From positions 10,709,994 through 10,773,993 of the forward strand of contig CM036755.1 of NCBI GenBank assembly GCA_020796225.1: a stretch of 64,000 bases of DNA. Reading direction: 5' to 3'. Source of the DNA: Arion vulgaris (Eukaryota > Mollusca > Gastropoda > Stylommatophora > Arionidae). The position numbers and the translations under genes are program-made. Shown one piece after another: positions 59,395-64,000 of the stretch (within the stretch, counting starts at the first letter, position 1; each line of letters starts with the position of its first letter). Below the pieces are notes generated by a model. That model made no database searches and had not been told where the DNA came from. It worked only from the letters and a program-made list of their open reading frames with translations.

Positions 59395-59620
59395 TATTCT
59401 TTACAGAACCTTGCCATTAATCACAGTAAATGATTTGTTGATTTTCTAGGTACCACTTATACATTCAGTAGTTTATCACTGTTTTCTGAACAGTGAGGAC
59501 TATTTTTACAGTTCGTAAAAATGCAAATATGCTTTCAAACTGCCCGCCATGAAGTTTGAACCAGGTACTCTTGGGTTGTGATCGAGCTCACTACCACTAT
59601 GTCACAGACGCTCACATAAA
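59395..59620 (-). mobile_element. SINE-A copy
   Basis: GTGGCATATTCTTTACAGAA ... GTTTGAACCAGGTACTCTTG ... GAGCTCACTACCACTATGTC. Confidence 0.83.
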
Positions 59621-59744
59621 GAAAATCTTCTTCACACTTCACCCCCAGGGAGGCATAGGTCCACAACCCACATATCCAAGCCCATCTTTTCCAGATCTTC
59701 TCCTTGCAGGGTCCTTCTTCTTCCTCGGGTGGCGAGCTATGAAT

Positions 59745-59905
59745 TTTCCTGGCTGTGGTTTCTGTAGCTTTCTAGTGTTTTTTACGGGGGTGGGGTAGCT
59801 AGCCCCATGTTCAACCTCCTTAGTCGCGTCCTACGACATGTGTGGCAGGTAACAGTGATTCTATTCTTTATGCCCCAACTTGGGCCCCGGTAACCACTCG
59901 GGCAA
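59745..59905 (-). mobile_element. SINE-E copy
   Basis: TTTTTACGGGGGTGGGGTAG ... GGGCCCCGGTAACCACTCGG. Confidence 0.7.
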
Positions 59906-60069
59906 CATATAGAAATACTTAATAAATTTAGTAATACCTTTACTTCTCATTATATAATCACAGACAAGAGGTCACAGGGTAATGTTCAATTATTGAAACA
60001 AACCTTCACATCAAGGAGAAAAAGGGGCTGATTAAAAATACAGGGCGTCCCAAATCTCTGGAATATCGG

Positions 60070-60325
60070 TAAACATTCAAATGTAATATTCAACATTCCC
60101 TTTCTAATAATAGTAATGGCAGCATTTGAAGTGTAATATTCAACATTTCCTTTCTGATAATAGTAATGGCAGCATTTCAAATGTAATACTCAACGTTCAC
60201 TTTATAATAATATTAACAGCAGCATTTCAAATGTAATATCCAACATTTCCTTTCTGATAATAGTAACGGCAGCATTTCAAATGTAATATCCAACATTTCC
60301 TTTCTGATAATAATAGCTAGAACTG
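60070..60325. repeat. 50-60-bp tandem repeat, five units
   Basis: Units of AAATGTAATATTCAACATTT, CCTTTCTGATAATAGTAATG, GCAGCATTTC. 60330-60450 is featureless and ends in a short (TA)n. Confidence 0.88.
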
Positions 60326-60476
60326 TCAAATATGGTTTCTAGCTTTCTCAATTCTAAAATTAGCAATATGCAGAATCATCACAATAATACTGCTACATGC
60401 CACCTGACAATTTGTTGGTTTCAATTTTGCAATGTCATTAACAAAATAAATATATATATATATATATATATATACA

Positions 60477-60993
60477 CAGGGTGTTCAAGATAAAAGCAGC
60501 CCTATTTACAAATCAAAAGTTGTCAGGTATGCATTGCGTTTTGTCTATTTAATGCGATTCTGACTAGTTCATCGCCCCTTCCAGCCCCATAATTATACAC
60601 AATCACAAAAAGATTCTGCCAGTGTGTTGCCGTGGCCCACAAGGTAAGCAAAGAATTGTAACACTGCACCCTACAAGGCATGTTGCAATATGCGACTACG
60701 GTAAGGCTCCGCAGTGTGATGCCGGGTCCGAAAGGGAGGAATGAATATGCAGCAATGTGTACCTGCCAGGCATGCCGTAAAAAGCGACAAAGTAGGGTGG
60801 GTTGTAGGGCTGACTACCTCACCCCGTAGAAAAAATAAGCCAACATCTTCATAGAACATGGAAAGCATACAACTATAAGACAAAATAACTCGCTCACTTG
60901 ATCTATACTACGTCATAATTGAACCTTCTCAATTTCGTAGACATATACCAGATTTGCTCACTTGACGGAGCTACTTTTATCTTGAACACTCTG
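60477..60993. mobile_element. Mariner-like MITE carrying two SINE pieces
   Basis: Left end CAGGGTGTTCAAGATAAAAG, right end (inverted) CAGAGTGTTCAAGATAAAAG followed by TA. The inside, compared with 21442-21721, is interrupted at 60611-60898 by a SINE-B head (60619-60705) and a SINE-E copy (60710-60870). Confidence 0.82.
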
Positions 60994-62178
60994 TATTTAT
61001 TGCTAGCGCTAACAACATCCACAAAGAAGCCAAATGTACTTTAAGCATATTGCTTTTATCTTGAACACTCTGTATTTATTGCTAGCGCTAACAACATCCA
61101 CAAAGAAGCCAAATGTACTTTAAGCATATTGCTTTTATCTTGAACACTCTGTATTTATTGCTAGCGCTAACAACATCCACAAAGAAGCCAAATGTACTTT
61201 AAGCATATTGCTTTTATCTTGAACACTCTGTATTTATTGCTAGCGCTAACAACATCCACAAAGAAGCCAAATGTACTTTAAGCATATTGCTTTTATCTTG
61301 AACACTCTGTATTTATTGCTAGCGCTAACAACATCCACAAAGAAGCCAAATGTACTTTAAGTATATTGCTTTTATCTTGAACACTCTGTATTTATTGCTA
61401 GCGCTAACAACATCCACAAAGAAGCCAAATGTACTTTAAGCATATTGCTGTTATCTTGAACACTCTGTATTTATTGCTAGCGCTAATAACATCCACAAAG
61501 AAGCCAAATGTACTTTAAGCATATTGCTGTTATCTTGTACACTCTGTATTTATTGCTAGCGCTAATAACATCCACAAAGAAGCCAAATGTACTTTAAGCA
61601 TATTGCTTTTATCTTGAACACTCTGTATTTATTGCTAGCGCTAATAACATCCACAAAGAAGCCAAATGTACTTTAAGCATATTGCTTTTATCTTGTACAC
61701 TCTGTATTTATTGCCAGCGCTAACAACATCCACAAAGAAGCCAAATGTACTTTAAGCATATTGCTTTTATCTTGAACACCCTGTATTTATTGCTAGCGCT
61801 AACAACATCCACAAAGAAGCCAAATGTACTTTAAGCATATTGCTTTTATCTTGTACACTCTGTATTTATTGCCAGCGCTAACAACATCCACAAAGAAGCC
61901 AAATGTACTTTAAGCATATTGCTTTTATCTTGAACACTCTGTATTTATTGCTAGCGCTAACAACATCCACAAAGAAGCCAAATGTACTTTAAGCATATTG
62001 CTTTTATCTTGAACACCCTGTATTTATTGCTAGCACTAACAACATCCACAAAGAAGCCAAATGTACTTTAAGCATATTGCTTTTATCTTGAACACTCTGT
62101 ATTTATTGCTAGCACTAACAACATCCACAAAGAAGCCAAATGTACTTTAAGCATATTGCTGTTATCTTGAACACCTTG
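60972..62178. repeat. 79-bp array, 15 units, each containing a MITE terminus
   Basis: Unit: TTTTATCTTGAACACTCTGT (the MITE's right end), ATTTATTGCTAGCGCTAACA, ACATCCACAAAGAAGCCAAA, TGTACTTTAAGCATATTGC. The first unit's MITE end is the true end of 60477-60993, and the array closes with a last MITE end (GAACACCTTGTAT). Confidence 0.96.
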
Positions 62179-62264
62179 TATATTTGAATGTAATTTTGAA
62201 GAGAGAAATATGGCATAACTGCAGAACAAACAGTCGCATTCTTGTAGTATAGTATAAGCATAGA

Positions 62265-62914
62265 CAGTGGCGGCTCGTCATTAAGGGCCATTAACGGCCC
62301 CACCAAAAATAATGTGTAACGTGTATTTAGTATTTTATAAATTAAAATATCTTCTTCTTCTTTTGTCGTCACATTGCTACCGGGTTGTTGCCCAGTGTCG
62401 TGGTTTTCTGTTTTTGTCTTGCTCTGTTCTGGTGGCTTGTGTGATTGTTATCTTTGCTCTTTCACAGGATTCTGCTACGCCATCTAACCATCTTTTCCGT
62501 GGTCTTCCTCTTGCCTTCTTTCCTGATGTTCTGTTGTAGAAGACTCTGTATGCTGTGGAGTTTGGATGCATTCTTATTAAGTGACCAAACCACTTCATTC
62601 TTTGTTTATCTATGTAATCAGGCACAGTTTTGTGCCAACTTTCTTTCTTATGCTGATGTTAGTGATTCTGTCTTTTCTTGTGTTGTTGGTAACTTTTAAC
62701 AGGCAACGCATTTCACATGTAGTTATTTTTGTGACTGCGCTTTGCTCAATGTCCATGTTTGGCTCTGGTAACACAAAGTAGGTATAAAAATGCTGTTGAT
62801 CCTCTGTTGCTTAGCTTAATAATAGATAAATTAAAATATAACAACCCAAAACCATGATTTTTCCTAAAACGTTTGTCTGGCCCCACCAACAAAAATGATC
62901 ACGAGCCGCCACTG
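62265..62914. mobile_element. hAT MITE (CAGTGGCGGCTCGT) with nested LINE
   Basis: Ends CAGTGGCGGCTCGTCATTAA / CAGTGGCGGCTCGTGATCAT (inverted), flanks AGCATAGA / AACATAGA (7 of 8). Without the LINE it is about 160 bp and matches 46717-46878 inverted. It lies 68 bp past the GMP reductase stop. Confidence 0.92.
62351..62825 (-). mobile_element. LINE 3' end, 14-bp target-site duplication, (GAA)n tail
   Basis: 475 bp between perfect ATAAATTAAAATAT repeats (62337-62350, 62826-62839). The minus strand reads IDKQRMKWFGHLIRMHPNST, KKARGRPRKRWLDGVAESCE and TRTEQDKNRKPRHWAT and ends in GAAGAAGAAG. A 5'-truncated copy of the 8940 family. Confidence 0.93.
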
Positions 62915-62982
62915 AACATAGATATAGTAAGTAATTTGGGGAGCTCTGGTAACAGGAAAAAATGACAAGACAGCAGCATCAT

Positions 62983-63181
62983 TTAATTCTCAGTTGTGTT
63001 AGCAGTAAATACCTCATTCAGTTGTTGAGTAACTCTTATGAAAGTAGTTCTCCTACTCAACTCTTTGAGCTTGGAGGCCCCGACGTAAGTGCAGGTGGAG
63101 CGGACCCCACCAAGAATGTCTTGTATGGTTACTTCCACATCTCCTCTGTAAGGTATGGTGACAGTTTTGCCTTCAGATGCC
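62983..63181 (-). CDS. GMPR: GMP reductase, last coding exon
   Basis: GMP reductase converts GMP to IMP using NADPH, in purine salvage in the cytosol; it works as a TIM-barrel tetramer related to IMP dehydrogenase. The exon starts after the acceptor gatctccag with one base completing an arginine codon, then reads [35 protein letters not shown] and [20 protein letters not shown], and ends in TAA. This is the well-conserved C-terminus of eukaryotic GMP reductase, including the GG-RSTCTY-G segment and the LKELSRR tail. The earlier exons are not visible up to base 64000, so the gene continues beyond the window. A MITE of the hAT type begins 68 bp past the stop codon. I see no AATAAA before it. 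Same strand as SNRK, with its end about 26.5 kb from the SNRK start. Confidence 0.93.
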
Positions 63182-63274
63182 CTGGAGATCAAATATAAGC
63201 AATCTTATAACACACTTGGGGTCTGTATGTCATTTACTGTTTAACTCCTAAAATACGACAAGACACCTGTACTA

Positions 63275-63640
63275 CTTCTTCACCTTTCAGCCCTAGGGAA
63301 GTATAGTTCCACAACCAAGGCCTTCCAAGCCCACCTATCCAAGGACATCTTTTCCAGATCTCTCCACTCTCTCCTCATTTTCTTGCATTCCGTCTCCCAA
63401 ATCCTGGTGTTCCTGGGTCTTCCCATACCTTTATTACCATGGGGGGGGTTCCATTGGAGAGCTTGTCTCATGATGTTGTCAGGAGTCTCTTCAGTGTGTG
63501 TCCTATCCGTCGTCACCTTCTGCTCCTTATTTCTTGTTCCACCTGCCATTGTCCCACAGTTCCCTGTTTGTGGTCCTTCATACGATCGCAGATGGAGTAT
63601 AATGCGCAGGCATCTATTGATGAATGTCTGCAACTTTTCG
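63275..63640 (-). mobile_element. LINE C-terminal fragment
   Basis: The minus strand reads MQTFINRCLRIILHLRSYEG, then TPDNIMRQALQWNPPHGNKG, MGRPRNTRIWETECKKMRRE and RWAWKALVVELYFPRAE. It sits in the last GMP reductase intron. 63640-64000 shows no recognised exon or element. Confidence 0.87.
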
Positions 63641-64000
63641 TGCAGAAATGAGGTTTTAGTGTTCGTATGTTAACTCTTAGTGAACCAGGGCAAAAGTCAT
63701 GTTTTTACAAACCATTTGTTTTGTGAATAAAAATCACCCTTTAGTGTGGCTCCTGGTAAAAAGGCATCCAACCCAAAGCCACATAGTGTGGCGTTTGGTC
63801 CACAAGGAGCTAATAGATAACTCTAATCACACCATTGACCACTATAGTGGCATACAAATGAGCGTCAATCTACCACCAATAACTATAGTAGTTTTTAACA
63901 TTGATGTCTCTTTTTTCAACCTGATGCCGAAAGGCAAGACAGGATTCAAAAATAGAATAGAACAAAGACAAAATCATCTCTAATCTATTTCATACCTGTA

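Overview
This is nuclear DNA of an animal, most likely a protostome invertebrate with a large, repeat-rich genome; I cannot name the species. The evidence is an intron-containing SNRK kinase gene whose translation looks like invertebrate SNRK, one exon of GMP reductase, and a dense mix of LINE tails, Penelope, tRNA-derived SINEs, hAT, mariner-like and piggyBac-like MITEs. There are no operons, no ribosome binding sites and no rRNA genes.

Two host genes can be supported, both on the minus strand. SNRK (SNF-related serine/threonine kinase) spans about 28 kb. Its five recognisable coding exons, in gene order, are 36409-35821, 18179-18038, 16061-15846, 13349-13164 and 8683-8200. All splice phases join, giving about 538 codons. 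The 3' end is uncertain because the apparent stop overlaps a splice-donor-like GT. A CRE / E-box / CCAAT cluster at about 36574-36597 is the probable promoter. At 63181-62983 lies the last exon of GMP reductase; the rest of that gene is outside the window.

Layout: 1-8.2 kb is repeats (SINE inverted pair, minisatellites, LINE tails). 8.2-36.4 kb is SNRK, with its introns filled by LINE fragments, a Penelope element with a GIY-YIG domain, RNase H-bearing retroelement pieces, SINEs, and a 19-unit 42-bp array, a 13-unit 158-bp array and a (TA)n tract. 36.4-37.3 kb is the promoter and flank. 37.3-62.9 kb is intergenic and TE-rich. It holds an hAT transposon with exact target-site duplications nested in a LINE, a ~48-unit 37-bp array, MITEs nested in MITEs, a piggyBac-like foldback element, and a 15-unit 79-bp array grown from a MITE end. 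63-64 kb holds the GMP reductase exon and a LINE tail.

The main theme is how the repeats relate to each other. Many insertions can be dated relative to one another by nesting, with exact target-site duplications. At least four tandem arrays were seeded by the terminus of a transposable element (a SINE tRNA A-box region, a MITE terminal repeat, and two LINE 3' ends). I found no convincing novel protein system. All reading frames are small and, apart from the two genes, belong to mobile elements or tandem repeats.
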